From the NCBI GenBank assembly GCA_035578005.1, contig DATJYK010000444.1:20035-84034 (forward strand): 64,000 bases of DNA, written 5' to 3'. The position numbers were made by a program, and so were the translations under genes. Shown in pieces: positions 42,005 through 50,036 of the stretch. The notes under the pieces were generated by a model. The model was not told the origin of the DNA and did not search any database. It worked only from the letters and a program-made list of their open reading frames with translations. This DNA comes from Gp13-AA77 sp035578005. Its GTDB lineage: Bacteria; Acidobacteriota; Terriglobia; UBA7540. Each line of letters opens with the position of its first letter. The stretch's first letter is position 1.

Positions 42005-42033
42005 TGGCTTTGTGTAAAATTTACACAAAGCCA
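42005..42033. promoter_or_regulatory. Perfect 29-bp palindrome, operator-like
   Basis: TGGCTTTGTGTAAA, a single A, then the exact complement TTTACACAAAGCCA. A half copy (AAAATCTACACAAAG) follows at about 42068-42082. AT-rich, symmetric and 14 bp per arm, it resembles a transcription-factor operator or an RNA hairpin. The next gene downstream (42378) is 345 bp away. Confidence 0.45.
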
Positions 42034-42155
42034 AGAAGTCCTTTGGAATCGGTGTTGCCTAAGTCGGTAAAATCTACACAAAGTCGCCGTTTTGAGGGGC
42101 TGAAAGGCGCGTTTTGTAAAGTGGCTGGTCCGTCGCGGGCAAACCTGGCAGGCTG

Positions 42156-42330
42156 CGGAAAAGGCCTTCGGAGCCCTGTCATTTCAAGCCCGTTCGCTGC
42201 GACCGGTCCTGAGCGCAGCGAAGGAGCTCAGGGTGAACTGCGCGAGAAATCTCGCTCTGAAAAGAAGCACAATGCGAGATTCCTCGTCGCCCACGGCTCC
42301 TCGGAATGACAAGCTGGACAAGTTTTTCCG
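42156..42330. mobile_element. MITE-like element, CGGAAAAACC family, copy 2 (inverted, longer)
   Basis: Ends CGGAAAAGG (42156) and GTTTTTCCG (42330). The interior is the reverse complement of the copy at 16999-17124: CTGTCATTTC, then GCGAGAAATCTCGCTCTGAAAAGAA, ATGCGAGATTCCTCGTCGCC and GGCTCCTCGGAATGAC. An extra GCGCAGCGAAGGAGCTC hairpin is inserted near 42215. Confidence 0.55.
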
Positions 42331-42377
42331 CAGCCTCCTGGTTTGGGCTAGACTGAGGACGTTTCGAGGAGGCGACG

Positions 42378-43442
42378 ATGCGAGGCTCGATAGTCTTTCT
42401 GCTCTTCTTGCTGTGCCCTTCGCTTTGGGCTCAACAGCCGCCGAAGATTCCTTATCAATCTGTTCCGGATTTTCTGAAACTTCCACCGAATATTTATTTT
42501 GGCGAGGTTGCAGGCGTCGCGGTCAACTCCAAGGGACACGTCTTCGTCTTCTCGCGCGGCAACACCACCGGGCCCGCTTATGGCGCGGCCGCGGCGCAAC
42601 TGCTGGAGTTCGACGCTGATGGCCAGTTCGTTCGCGAGATTGGCCACAACCTCTATGCCTGGTCGTTCGCGCACTCGGTGAAGGTCGACCGGGATGACAA
42701 CATCTGGGTGGCAGACAAGGGCTCAGACATGGTGATCAAGTTCAACCCCGAAGGCCGCGTGCTGATGGTGTTTGGGCGCAAGCAAGAAGCCTCGGACGAG
42801 GGAACCGAGCCGCTGCGCCATCCTAAGCCGCCGCTGCCTCCGGTGGACGGCATGTTCCGGCAAGTCACCGACATGGCCTGGGATGCGGAGGGGAATACGT
42901 ATATCAGCGACGGTTACATTAATTCGCGCGTGGCCAAAGTCGATAAGGCGGGCAACTGGCTGAAATCGTGGGGCGAGCCCGGCGGCGCGCCCGGACAGTT
43001 CAACACGCCGCACAGCATTGCGGTGGACGCGCAGGGCCGCGTCTACGTGGCCGACCGCGGAAACCGCCGCATTCAGGTATTTGACGGCGAGGGCAAGTTT
43101 CTCAGGCAGATCACCATTGACGTGCCCGTTGATCCGAACGCGCGTCCCGCGATCGGCCCCAAGCCGACAGCGGCGACGGGCACGATGGCGCCCGGCGCGC
43201 CCTGGGCGCTCTGCATCACACCGGGGCCCAATCAGGTGCTGTTCAGCTCCGACGCCTTTCCGGGCCGCATCTACAAGCTGACACTGGATGGGAAGGTCTT
43301 GGGCGTGCTTGGAGAGTCCGGCAAGCAACTCAAGCAGTTCGGCTGGATCCACGAGATCGCTTGCCCGTCTGAAAACGAACTCTACGTGGCCGAACTGTTG
43401 AATTGGCGAGTACAGAAACTAATCTTGGGAGCGGGCCCGTAG
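42378..43442 (+). CDS. Secreted NHL-repeat beta-propeller protein (PAL-like)
   Basis: 354 aa with signal peptide MRGSIVFLLFLLCPSLWAQ and GAGGAGG 4 nt before the ATG. NHL repeats are clear: VAGVAVNSKGHVFVFSRGN, HSVKVDRDDNIWVADKGSDMVIKFNPEGRVLMVFG, VTDMAWDAEGNTYISDGYINSRVAKVDKAGNWLKSWG and HSIAVDAQGRVYVADRGNRRIQVFDGEGKFLRQI. It is usually annotated as peptidyl-alpha-hydroxyglycine alpha-amidating lyase family because of similarity to the PAL propeller, but the lyase function is unproven in bacteria. About six blades fill the protein. It may be the first gene of a four-gene plus-strand run (YtxH, CDP-alcohol transferase, reductase). Confidence 0.87.
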   Translation: MRGSIVFLLFLLCPSLWAQQPPKIPYQSVPDFLKLPPNIYFGEVAGVAVNSKGHVFVFSRGNTTGPAYGAAAAQLLEFDADGQFVREIGHNLYAWSFAHSVKVDRDDNIWVADKGSDMVIKFNPEGRVLMVFGRKQEASDEGTEPLRHPKPPLPPVDGMFRQVTDMAWDAEGNTYISDGYINSRVAKVDKAGNWLKSWGEPGGAPGQFNTPHSIAVDAQGRVYVADRGNRRIQVFDGEGKFLRQITIDVPVDPNARPAIGPKPTAATGTMAPGAPWALCITPGPNQVLFSSDAFPGRIYKLTLDGKVLGVLGESGKQLKQFGWIHEIACPSENELYVAELLNWRVQKLILGAGP

Positions 43443-43514
43443 CGCAAACTCCCGGCTCGCACCCTTAGCGCCGGTTAGGCTATGATCAGGATGGAGTAGG
43501 AAGAGGAGGGTACA

Positions 43515-43799
43515 ATGAAACCCAAAGTCGGGTTGGCTTTTCTGATTGGCTTCGCGGTGGGAGCGGCCACGGCCCTCCTGCTGGCCCCGCAGTCGGGCGA
43601 AGAGACACGGGAATGGATTGCTGACCAGTCGCGAAGGGGTGTGAAACAGGCCCGCCGGGGCTTTGAACAAGCCTCCAGAGCGGTTGAAGATGCGGTCGAG
43701 CGAACCACCGACGTGATCGAGAGAGGCACGGACCGGATTACCGAAGCCGTGGACGCCACCAAAAAAGCGTACACAAAGGTCTCCGGCGCTCTAGGCTAG
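43515..43799 (+). CDS. YtxH-domain protein
   Basis: 94 aa. GGAGGG stands 4 nt before the ATG. One membrane helix near the N-terminus (VGLAFLIGFAVGAATALLLAPQSGEETREWI) carries the exact YtxH signature GxxxGAxxALLLAPxSGxExR. The remainder is a long amphipathic helix (RRGVKQARRGFEQASRAVEDAVERTTDVIERGTDRITEAVDATKKAY), probably a coiled coil at the inner face of the membrane. YtxH proteins are associated with stress and envelope in many bacteria, without a defined activity. Confidence 0.87.
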   Translation: MKPKVGLAFLIGFAVGAATALLLAPQSGEETREWIADQSRRGVKQARRGFEQASRAVEDAVERTTDVIERGTDRITEAVDATKKAYTKVSGALG

Positions 43800-43924
43800 G
43801 TTGGTGGAAGGCGCCCCGGGAGGGATGTTTGTAAGTCGGCGTGAGGTCACGTCCGTCCGGCTGTTGGGCTTTGCCACGGAATAATTTCGGCGTCGGCGCA
43901 AACCGAACTCAGTTTAAAACCTCG

Positions 43925-44524
43925 ATGATTACCTATCGCATCGGACAAGGCGGGCGCTACCTGTGGGCGAAGATTGTAAAGTTTTTCGCCGCCGCCGGCA
44001 TCAATCCCAACGTTCTCACCGCGGTAGGCTTCGGCATCAACGTACTCGCGGCCTATCTCTTCGCCTATGGCTACTTCCGCTGGGCGGGAGCCGTCGTGGT
44101 GCTGGCCGCCATCTTTGACCTTACCGATGGCCCCGTGGCGCGGGTCACTGAGCGCGTGACGCCGTTTGGTGGATTCTTTGATTCGGTCATCGACCGTTAT
44201 TCAGACCTACTGCTGCTCGTAGGTCTGATCGTCTACTACGGACGCATCGCGCGCTTCTGGTATGTGACTCTGGTGGCCGTGGCCATGATCGGCGCAGTGA
44301 TGACGAGCTACACACGCGCCCGCGCCGAAAACCTGATTCCTAAATGCAAGGTGGGGTTTCTCGAGCGCCCCGAGCGCATCGTGCTGATTATCATCGGCGC
44401 CTTCACAGACCGGATGGCACCGGTGCTCTGGGTGATTACCGTGTTCTCGCAGCTCACCGTGATTCATCGCATCGTGTATACATACCAGCAGAGCCGCGTT
44501 CGAGCGCTGAGCGCGGAACGATAA
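43925..44524 (+). CDS. CDP-alcohol phosphatidyltransferase
   Basis: 199 aa from the ATG at 43925 (28 earlier codons are open but are not family-like). The CDP-OH motif is perfect: DLTDG-x2-AR-x8-G-x3-D-x3-D, spanning about residues 60-82. Around five to six membrane segments surround it. This integral membrane enzyme replaces CMP of a CDP-diacylglycerol-type donor with an alcohol. From INPNVLTAVGFGINVLAAYLFA and the length, PgsA- or inositol-phosphate-type activity is possible; the alcohol cannot be read from sequence. It is adjacent to a fatty-acyl reductase-like gene, consistent with lipid metabolism. Confidence 0.88.
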   Translation: MITYRIGQGGRYLWAKIVKFFAAAGINPNVLTAVGFGINVLAAYLFAYGYFRWAGAVVVLAAIFDLTDGPVARVTERVTPFGGFFDSVIDRYSDLLLLVGLIVYYGRIARFWYVTLVAVAMIGAVMTSYTRARAENLIPKCKVGFLERPERIVLIIIGAFTDRMAPVLWVITVFSQLTVIHRIVYTYQQSRVRALSAER

Positions 44525-44637
44525 CCCCGAAACGGCCGTCAGCCATGAGCCGGTCGCGATGGCCTACCTTGCAAAGCTCGCGCCGGTTTTTCAGCGACAA
44601 GAGCCGTGTCGTAAGTAGCGTACTATACTAGCCTATA

Positions 44638-46239
44638 ATGATCGATGGGGTTCAAACATTCCGCGAGAACGAGATCCTGCTCACCGGCAGCAGCGGCTTC
44701 CTGGGCAAGGTCGTGCTGGGCTTGCTGATCGACCGTTATCCGGACTTCAAGCACCTGCACGTGCTGATGCGAGGAAGCCAAAGTCTCGGCGCCAAGGAAC
44801 GGTTCGAGCGCGAGGTGCTGGGTTCGCCGGCTTTGAAGCCCGTGCTCGAGAAGGCAAACCGGAACAGCCGGGAAACGGGCTCGCGTTTGGCAGACAGGAT
44901 CAGCATATGGCCCGGAGACGTGGCCATGCCCTCGCTGGGTCTGGCGCCGGCTGAGGTGGAACGGCTGGCGGGCCGCGTCTCGCTGATCATCAACTGCGCG
45001 GGCCGCGTCGACTTCTTTCCGCCGCTCGATGACTCGCTCAGCTCGAACGTCGACGGCGTCGAACACTTGATCGAGCTCGCGCGGCGTCTCGGCGCCAAGC
45101 TCCTGCACGTTTCCACTTGCTTCGTGTGCGGCGAAGCGGACGGACTCATTGAAGAAACGGAACCCATTCTGGGTTTTTACCCCCATCGCCAGGGGCCGGA
45201 TGACGAGAGCTTCCAGGCTGCCGACGAACTCCGCTACTGCCGCGCGCGCGTGGCTGAAATCTACCGGGCTGCAGGCGTGAACGGCGACCTGACTGAAATC
45301 TCGAAGCGGCGCCCGCGAGAACTGGCACGGGAGCTCACTACGCTTGGCCGCCAAAGAGCCGGGCACTGGGGTTGGGTGAACACCTACACATACTCGAAGA
45401 GTTTGGGTGAGCAACTTCTGGCTGCCACGGCGGACGTTCCCTGGACCATCGTTCGCCCGGCCATTATCGAAAGCGCCCTTGCCTTCCCATTTCCGGGCTG
45501 GATCGAAGGCGGCCGCACCGCGGCGCCGCTGGTCCTGATGGCCCTGAGCGGAATGAAGGAATGGCCGATGCGCCGGGACGCGCCGCTCGAAGTTGTTCCT
45601 GTCGATGAGGTGGCGGCGGCGATTCTGGTGGCGAGCGCCCTGCTGCTTCACAATCAGCATCAGCCGGTGTATCAGCTCGCCAGCGCCGAAGTGAATCCCA
45701 TTCACCTGGAGCAGCTCGCGCGGCTGCTTCGCTCCGAGGCGCGGAAACTCACGCAAAACGGCGGGAAGTCACGGAAGGCGCCGTTCATCCAGCGGCTCGC
45801 GTCCGCCGGGCCCCGCCGCGGCCAGCTTCGCTTCCTTTCCGCTGCCGAAGCGCGCGCGCGGCGCGAGCGCCAGAAAAAACGCATTGCGCGGCTGCAAAGC
45901 CTCATCAGCGGGATGCGTGGTTTGCTCCGCACCCTTCGGCTTCCCGGCCACGATGCCTTGTCCGGCTGGACGGCGTCGCTCCGCACGCTGGGTTTGCAGT
46001 CGAACTTCCGCGAGCAAACCCTGGAATATTACCTTCCGTTCGTGCTGCACAACCGGTTCATCTTCGAGTGCGAAAACATTCGCGCCGCGTATAACCTGAT
46101 CGCTCCGCAAGACCGGGAGCGCCTTCCTTGGGCGCCGGAAAAAATCGATTGGGCGCACTACTGGACGCATAATCAAGTGCACGGCATTCAGAAATGGGTG
46201 CAACCCGAAGCGGTGAAGCAATGGTCGTTCAAGATTTAG
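44638..46239 (+). CDS. Fatty-acyl-CoA/thioester reductase-like protein (NAD_binding_4, male-sterility type)
   Basis: 533 aa. The extended-SDR N-terminus ILLTGSSGFLGKVVLGLLIDRYPDFKHLHVLMRG has GxxGxxG for NADPH. SLIINCAGRVDFFPPLDDSLSSNVDGVEHLIELAR, a T-F-V-C-G element, and the catalytic Y-x-x-x-K in YTYSKSLGEQL (about residue 250) follow. This is the pattern of fatty acyl-CoA reductases, which make alcohols or aldehydes from acyl thioesters. A C-terminal stretch of about 180 residues is Arg-rich and helical (ARARRERQKKRIARLQ) and ends WTHNQVHGIQKWVQPE, similar to the 'sterile' domain. With the CDP-alcohol transferase upstream it may serve ether-lipid or wax-like lipid formation (inference). 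Confidence 0.8.
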   Translation: MIDGVQTFRENEILLTGSSGFLGKVVLGLLIDRYPDFKHLHVLMRGSQSLGAKERFEREVLGSPALKPVLEKANRNSRETGSRLADRISIWPGDVAMPSLGLAPAEVERLAGRVSLIINCAGRVDFFPPLDDSLSSNVDGVEHLIELARRLGAKLLHVSTCFVCGEADGLIEETEPILGFYPHRQGPDDESFQAADELRYCRARVAEIYRAAGVNGDLTEISKRRPRELARELTTLGRQRAGHWGWVNTYTYSKSLGEQLLAATADVPWTIVRPAIIESALAFPFPGWIEGGRTAAPLVLMALSGMKEWPMRRDAPLEVVPVDEVAAAILVASALLLHNQHQPVYQLASAEVNPIHLEQLARLLRSEARKLTQNGGKSRKAPFIQRLASAGPRRGQLRFLSAAEARARRERQKKRIARLQSLISGMRGLLRTLRLPGHDALSGWTASLRTLGLQSNFREQTLEYYLPFVLHNRFIFECENIRAAYNLIAPQDRERLPWAPEKIDWAHYWTHNQVHGIQKWVQPEAVKQWSFKI

Positions 46240-46324
46240 CCGCAACGAAGGCTCACCAGAGCTTGGGCAGCGGCCGAGGAGCGCCGTTTGGTTTTGCCTC
46301 GGCGCATCGATAATCGCCAGCTGC

Positions 46325-46603
46325 CTAGGCCTTGGGCGCCTCTGGCGTGCCCGGCGCTAATGGCGCCGCAACCGGAACTACGGGAGGAGGAAGTGCGCGA
46401 GCCTTCACCTCCGATTGAAAGGCGCATTGCTTGTGCTGCCCGTCGCAGAAAGGCTTATCCGCAGAGTGTCCACAGCGGCAGAGGCTAATCGCCGTGCGAC
46501 CGGCGAGATCAAACGTGTTGCCCTCAGCGTCGCAGATAACAAAGTCACCTGGAGCACCCTCGATACGCACCGGGCCGTTATTTCGAATCGTAATCTTCGT
46601 CAA
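46325..46603 (-). CDS. CDGSH iron-sulfur domain protein
   Basis: 92 aa. The start is a TTG at 46603 with AGGAGG 5 nt upstream; 85 more codons are open but are the shadow of the neighbouring gene. It reads MTKITIRNNGPVRIEG, then the cluster site C42-x-C44-x8-C53-DG-x-H57 (CRCGHSADKPFCDGQH), matching the CDGSH 2Fe-2S consensus with Gln where Ser/Ala/Thr is usual. A Pro/Ala-rich tail of 25 residues follows. These proteins transfer electrons or clusters. The start of the HemJ-like gene is upstream on the same strand (71 bp between). Confidence 0.85.
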   Translation of the reverse strand: MTKITIRNNGPVRIEGAPGDFVICDAEGNTFDLAGRTAISLCRCGHSADKPFCDGQHKQCAFQSEVKARALPPPVVPVAAPLAPGTPEAPKA

Positions 46604-46674
46604 CACAACCTCCTGATCAAGAGCGGAATGCGCTGTTGCCGGAGACCTGCCAGGCTGGTGCTGCAGGCGCGCCG

Positions 46675-47103
46675 CTAAGGCTTCACCACTGCCAGAAAGA
46701 CAATGGCCAGGAACAGCAAAACGATCACTCCACGAGTCAGCCTCAGTCGGCCCGCCGAGATCGCGGTGCCTCGGCTCACCAACCCATGCACACCGACCGT
46801 CAGCAGCAAATCTGCTGCAATCAGAATCACGACCAACGTGAGCTTGATGTGAAGCCAAACCTGCTGCAAATCTGTCGGTTTGCTCAGCAAAAGCGCGATG
46901 CTGGCTGCTACGGTAATGGCTGCGCCCGGATGAGCCAACGCCTTCAGGAGTTCTCTGGCCCTTCGCGCGAGCGAGCCTTGAACCTCGATCGCCGTCTCGC
47001 GCTCACGACCAGATAGGAGGTGGCATGCAGCCAGAAGGCCGCCCACCCATAACACGATACCGGCTATGTGGGCCACCAGGGCCAGACTAAAGGCAGAAGT
47101 CAT
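46675..47103 (-). CDS. HemJ/CopD-like four-helix membrane protein
   Basis: 142 aa, four membrane helices. SLALVAHIAGIVLWVGGLLAACHLL holds the heme-ligand-like His of HemJ/CopD proteins. RRARELLKALAHPGAAITVAASIALL, QQVWLHIKLTLVVILIAADLLLTVGVHGL and LTRGVIVLLFLAIVFLAVVKP correspond to helices 2-4 of protoporphyrinogen oxidase HemJ (UPF0093). The 'N-E' residues of genuine HemJ before helix 4 are not present (RLRLTRG instead), so a CopD-like or diverged HemJ role is equally possible. Confidence 0.7.
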   Translation of the reverse strand: MTSAFSLALVAHIAGIVLWVGGLLAACHLLSGRERETAIEVQGSLARRARELLKALAHPGAAITVAASIALLLSKPTDLQQVWLHIKLTLVVILIAADLLLTVGVHGLVSRGTAISAGRLRLTRGVIVLLFLAIVFLAVVKP

Positions 47104-47200
47104 GATGCTAAACCAACTCGCGCCGCGCTCAAGCTGCGGGCAGACTCGTTCACCTTATCGCAGCCACAGCCCGCGGCGTCAAGCCACAAGAAAACGCTGG

Positions 47201-47713
47201 TCAGGCTGGCCTCCGGAAGCGGTCGAGCAACTGGAACAAAACCACGGCGAGCGCTGAGTTGAGAAGAACCACGCTCGCGAGGTCCAGGGGTTGGAACGTC
47301 AGCGGAGATTCAACTAGGATGTGCCGAAGACCCGCGAGCGTCACGTTGTGAAAGAGCACCAGAACGGCCGTCAACGCCAATCGGCCCAGAAATTCTTCAA
47401 GATCAAACTGGACGCTTGCCCAAGCTCCAAAATATCCCACGAGCGCCTTGACAATTCCGAAAATGCCCAGAAAACCGTGACTGAGGGCGTCCTCAGCCAG
47501 ACCCAAGATGGTGCCAAAGAACGTTCCAAATACTTTGCTGCGCCGCATCACTGAAAAATAAATCACCACCAGCAAAGGAAGATCGAACAAGCGCGACAAG
47601 GGCAGAATAACGGGCAGGAAAGTTTGGAGAACCAGCGCTAGAAAAGCCGTTAACCAAAGTGTGACCCAGTGAACCCGGTGGACATTGATGGGACGCTCGG
47701 CTGACGCAGGCAT
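47201..47713 (-). CDS. mreD: Rod shape-determining protein MreD
   Basis: 170 aa, integral membrane with five to six helices (WVTLWLTAFLALVLQTFLPVILPL, FDLPLLVVIYFSVMRRSKVFGTFFGTILGLAEDALSHGFLGIFGIVKALVGYFGAW). The F-G-x-I-L-G-L-x-E-D-A-L-S motif after helix 3 is the MreD hallmark. Third gene of the mreBCD cluster on the minus strand. It links MreC and the MreB filament in the elongasome. Confidence 0.9.
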   Translation of the reverse strand: MPASAERPINVHRVHWVTLWLTAFLALVLQTFLPVILPLSRLFDLPLLVVIYFSVMRRSKVFGTFFGTILGLAEDALSHGFLGIFGIVKALVGYFGAWASVQFDLEEFLGRLALTAVLVLFHNVTLAGLRHILVESPLTFQPLDLASVVLLNSALAVVLFQLLDRFRRPA

Positions 47714-47803
47714 GTCTGTTGACGATTGAAAAACTCTGCAGCTCGATCGTATTCTCCTTAGTCCCTTAGCCTGCCCGCATCTTCTCGATCGCTAAGTCAC
47801 GAA

Positions 47804-48754
47804 TCACGGGTTCCTGGTTCTCGCGACCTCCGGCGTGGAGGCCTTTGGAAGCACCACCAAGACCTCTTCCAGCCGGTCGAGTGCCACCGCAGGTTCCACC
47901 ACAATGTTCTTATAAATATTTCCGTCGGTCACCTTCACCACCCGTCCAAGGGGTAGTCCTTTGGGGAAGACCTGATCCAGGCCGGATGTTACCACGAGGT
48001 CCCCTGCAGAAACGGATTCTCCATTCATCAAGTAATCGAGCCGGCACAAGCCGCGGCCTGTTCCTTTCAGCACGCCCTGGGCCTGGCTCTTCTCGAGCAT
48101 ACCCCCTGCGCCGGCCGCCGGATCGCTGAGGAGGAGCACCTGGGCAGTGTGGGGGTATACCGCGACGATTTTGCCAGCGGCGCCGTCAGGCGTAATCACC
48201 GCGAGGTCGGCGGTGAAGTGGGAGTCGGCGCCCCGGTCGATCAGCACCGTACTCGATGCTTCGCCGGGACTCGATCCAATCACTTCGGCTGCCACGGTGG
48301 AGTAAGGAGCGCGAGCCTTGTAATCCAACAGCGTTCGCAGGCGCTCATTCTCGGCAGACTGCTCAGAGAGTTCCCGAATTCGATTCGCGCTGGCAGCCAA
48401 CTGGGCGCGAAGCTCGCCGTTCTGCCGCTCGGCGCTGGTCACGTCACGAACGCTATCCCAAAGTCCGCCGGTTACATCGGCAAGACCCCTCAACGAGCGT
48501 TCAAAGGGCGCGAGCGCCGCTTCGGCCCAGACCTTAGCCAGGGGTAGGTTGCGGTCGCGGGTGATCTGAGCCGAAAGGAGCATCAGTTGCGCGAGCAGCA
48601 CGCCCGCCAAAACGAAGAAGGGACGGTGGCGGTGGATAAAGGCCTGCACCACCTGCGGCGCTTCGGGAGTCCGCGGCGCTACCGGACGCGACGATTCGGG
48701 CGACCTGATCTCGAGTACGCTCGCACGGTCTATTTTTGCACCCCGAACGTACAT
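47804..48754 (-). CDS. mreC: Rod shape-determining protein MreC
   Basis: 316 aa from the ATG at 48754 (AGGGA upstream); a TTG at 48784, overlapping the mreB stop by 8 nt, is an alternative start. One membrane helix (FFVLAGVLLAQLMLLSAQI) follows a 45-residue cytoplasmic tail. A coiled coil (SAERQNGELRAQLAASANRIRELSEQSAENERLRTLLDYK) then leads to the double beta-barrel domain (AEVIGSSPGEASSTVLIDRGADSHFTADLAVITPDGAAGKI, DYLMNGESVSAGDLVVTSGLDQVFPKGLPLGRV). It organises cell-wall synthases along MreB. 90 bp from mreD. Confidence 0.94.
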   Translation of the reverse strand: MYVRGAKIDRASVLEIRSPESSRPVAPRTPEAPQVVQAFIHRHRPFFVLAGVLLAQLMLLSAQITRDRNLPLAKVWAEAALAPFERSLRGLADVTGGLWDSVRDVTSAERQNGELRAQLAASANRIRELSEQSAENERLRTLLDYKARAPYSTVAAEVIGSSPGEASSTVLIDRGADSHFTADLAVITPDGAAGKIVAVYPHTAQVLLLSDPAAGAGGMLEKSQAQGVLKGTGRGLCRLDYLMNGESVSAGDLVVTSGLDQVFPKGLPLGRVVKVTDGNIYKNIVVEPAVALDRLEEVLVVLPKASTPEVARTRNP

Positions 48755-48776
48755 CCGGCTTCCCTGGCTGGCGAAG

Positions 48777-49808
48777 TTACTCAATGGCGACTCTCCTCAG
48801 CAGGTTGAAGTCGGTCAGCATGCGTCCGGTGCCGAGCACGACGGAGGCCAGCGGGTCCTCGGCGATAGACACCGGCAAGCCGGTCTCCTCCCGGATGCGC
48901 TTATCAAGATTCTTCAGTAGCGCTCCTCCACCCGTCAGCAAAATGCCGCGGTCTGAGATGTCTGCGGAGAGCTCCGGTGGAGTCCGCTCGAGAGCCACAC
49001 GGATAGCGTTGATGATGGTCGCGACGCACTCCGCCAGGGAGTCGCGAATCTCGCCATCGTCGATGGTGGTGGTCTTCGGGATACCCTCGAGCAGATGCCG
49101 TCCTTTGATCTCCATCGAAAGCGGCTTCTCCAGCGGATAGGCCGAGCCGAGTTCCATCTTGATCTGCTCCGCCGTGCGCTCACCGATCAGCAAATTGTAA
49201 CGCCGTTTCAGATAGGCTGTTACCGCTTCGTCCATTTCGTTTCCTGCCACACGAACCGAGCGGCTGTAAACGATGCCTGAGAGCGAGATCACAGCAATAT
49301 CTGTGGTGCCGCCGCCGATATCCACGATCATGGAGCCCGAAGGTTCGGTAATGGGGAGACCCGCGCCGATGGCCGCCATCATCGCCTGCTCAACCAAAAA
49401 TACCTCGCTGGCCTTGGCGCGCATTGCCGAGTCCTGAACGGCGCGCTTTTCCACCTGAGTGATCTCCGAAGGCACGCCGATGACGATGCGCGGGTGGACA
49501 AACACCTTACGGTTGTGGGCCTTGTGAATGAAATAGTTCAACATTTTCTCGGTCACCTTGAAATCGGCGATGACGCCGTCCTTCAAGGGCCGAATGGCAA
49601 CGATATTTCCCGGTGTGCGGCCCAACATCTCCTTGGCTTCGCGCCCGACTGCTTCCACCTCCCCGTTTACTTTGTTGATCGCCACAATGGAAGGCTCGTT
49701 CACCACGATGCCTTTGCCTCGGGCGTAGACAAGGGTGTTGGCGGTGCCGAGGTCGATCGCCAGATCGGACGAAAACATGCTAAAAACAGACCTGAAGTTA
49801 ACTCCCAC
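48777..49808 (-). CDS. mreB: Rod shape-determining protein MreB (bacterial actin)
   Basis: 343 aa. The actin-fold phosphate loops are intact: DLAIDLGTANTLVYARGKGIVVNEPS, IVDIGGGTTDIAVISLSG and GILLTGGGALLKNLDKRI. MFSSDLAIDL at 49778 is the usual MreB start; the GTG at 49808, with GGAG 8 nt upstream, gives a 10-residue extension and is preferred on ribosome-site grounds. It forms membrane-bound filaments that guide side-wall synthesis. First gene of the mreBCD cluster, with an inverted repeat CTTGACC/GGTCAAG (49844-49870) upstream that may be a regulatory site. Confidence 0.97.
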   Translation of the reverse strand: MGVNFRSVFSMFSSDLAIDLGTANTLVYARGKGIVVNEPSIVAINKVNGEVEAVGREAKEMLGRTPGNIVAIRPLKDGVIADFKVTEKMLNYFIHKAHNRKVFVHPRIVIGVPSEITQVEKRAVQDSAMRAKASEVFLVEQAMMAAIGAGLPITEPSGSMIVDIGGGTTDIAVISLSGIVYSRSVRVAGNEMDEAVTAYLKRRYNLLIGERTAEQIKMELGSAYPLEKPLSMEIKGRHLLEGIPKTTTIDDGEIRDSLAECVATIINAIRVALERTPPELSADISDRGILLTGGGALLKNLDKRIREETGLPVSIAEDPLASVVLGTGRMLTDFNLLRRVAIE

Positions 49809-49843
49809 TCATAAACTCCACAAATATCAAGGATTATTGTATT

Positions 49844-49870
49844 CTTGACCAAGCGTCACACCCGGTCAAG
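49844..49870. promoter_or_regulatory. Inverted repeat upstream of mreB
   Basis: CTTGACC (49844-49850) and GGTCAAG (49864-49870) are exact complements separated by 13 bp, 36 bp before the mreB start. This is a typical operator geometry. I did not find a convincingly spaced -35/-10 pair around it. Confidence 0.3.
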
Positions 49871-50036
49871 GCATTTCAAACCGCTATAGCGTTCCATCCC
49901 AATCTTCAGCAAGGAGATGCACTCATTACGCTCACATCGTTTACTCAATGAATATAACATAGTGTGCTATGCGCAAGCGAAATCTGCGCTGCGCCTGTCC
50001 CAACGCAAGGGCGCAGTTGCGGCTCTCCGGCCGGCT

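Larger units (their letters stand above)
41385..42377. other. 993-bp gene desert with promoter, G-tract and palindromes
   Basis: No gene is supported, although frames of about 100-126 codons are open; their products are Gly/Trp- or Pro-rich and look like by-products of composition. Contents in order: a promoter-like site at 41618-41646; a G-rich stretch to 41760; a C-run tract at 41874-41917; three degenerate direct repeats beginning 41918, 41971 and 42028; a perfect 29-bp palindrome at 42005-42033; and a MITE-like element at 42156-42330. The combination suggests a non-coding RNA, a regulatory locus or a repeat nest. Confidence 0.5.

Noticed and set aside
41637..42017. Open frame of 126 codons (Gly/Trp then Pro-rich)
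   Set aside because: Composition follows the G-rich and C-run DNA; overlapping frames look equally coding; no motif.
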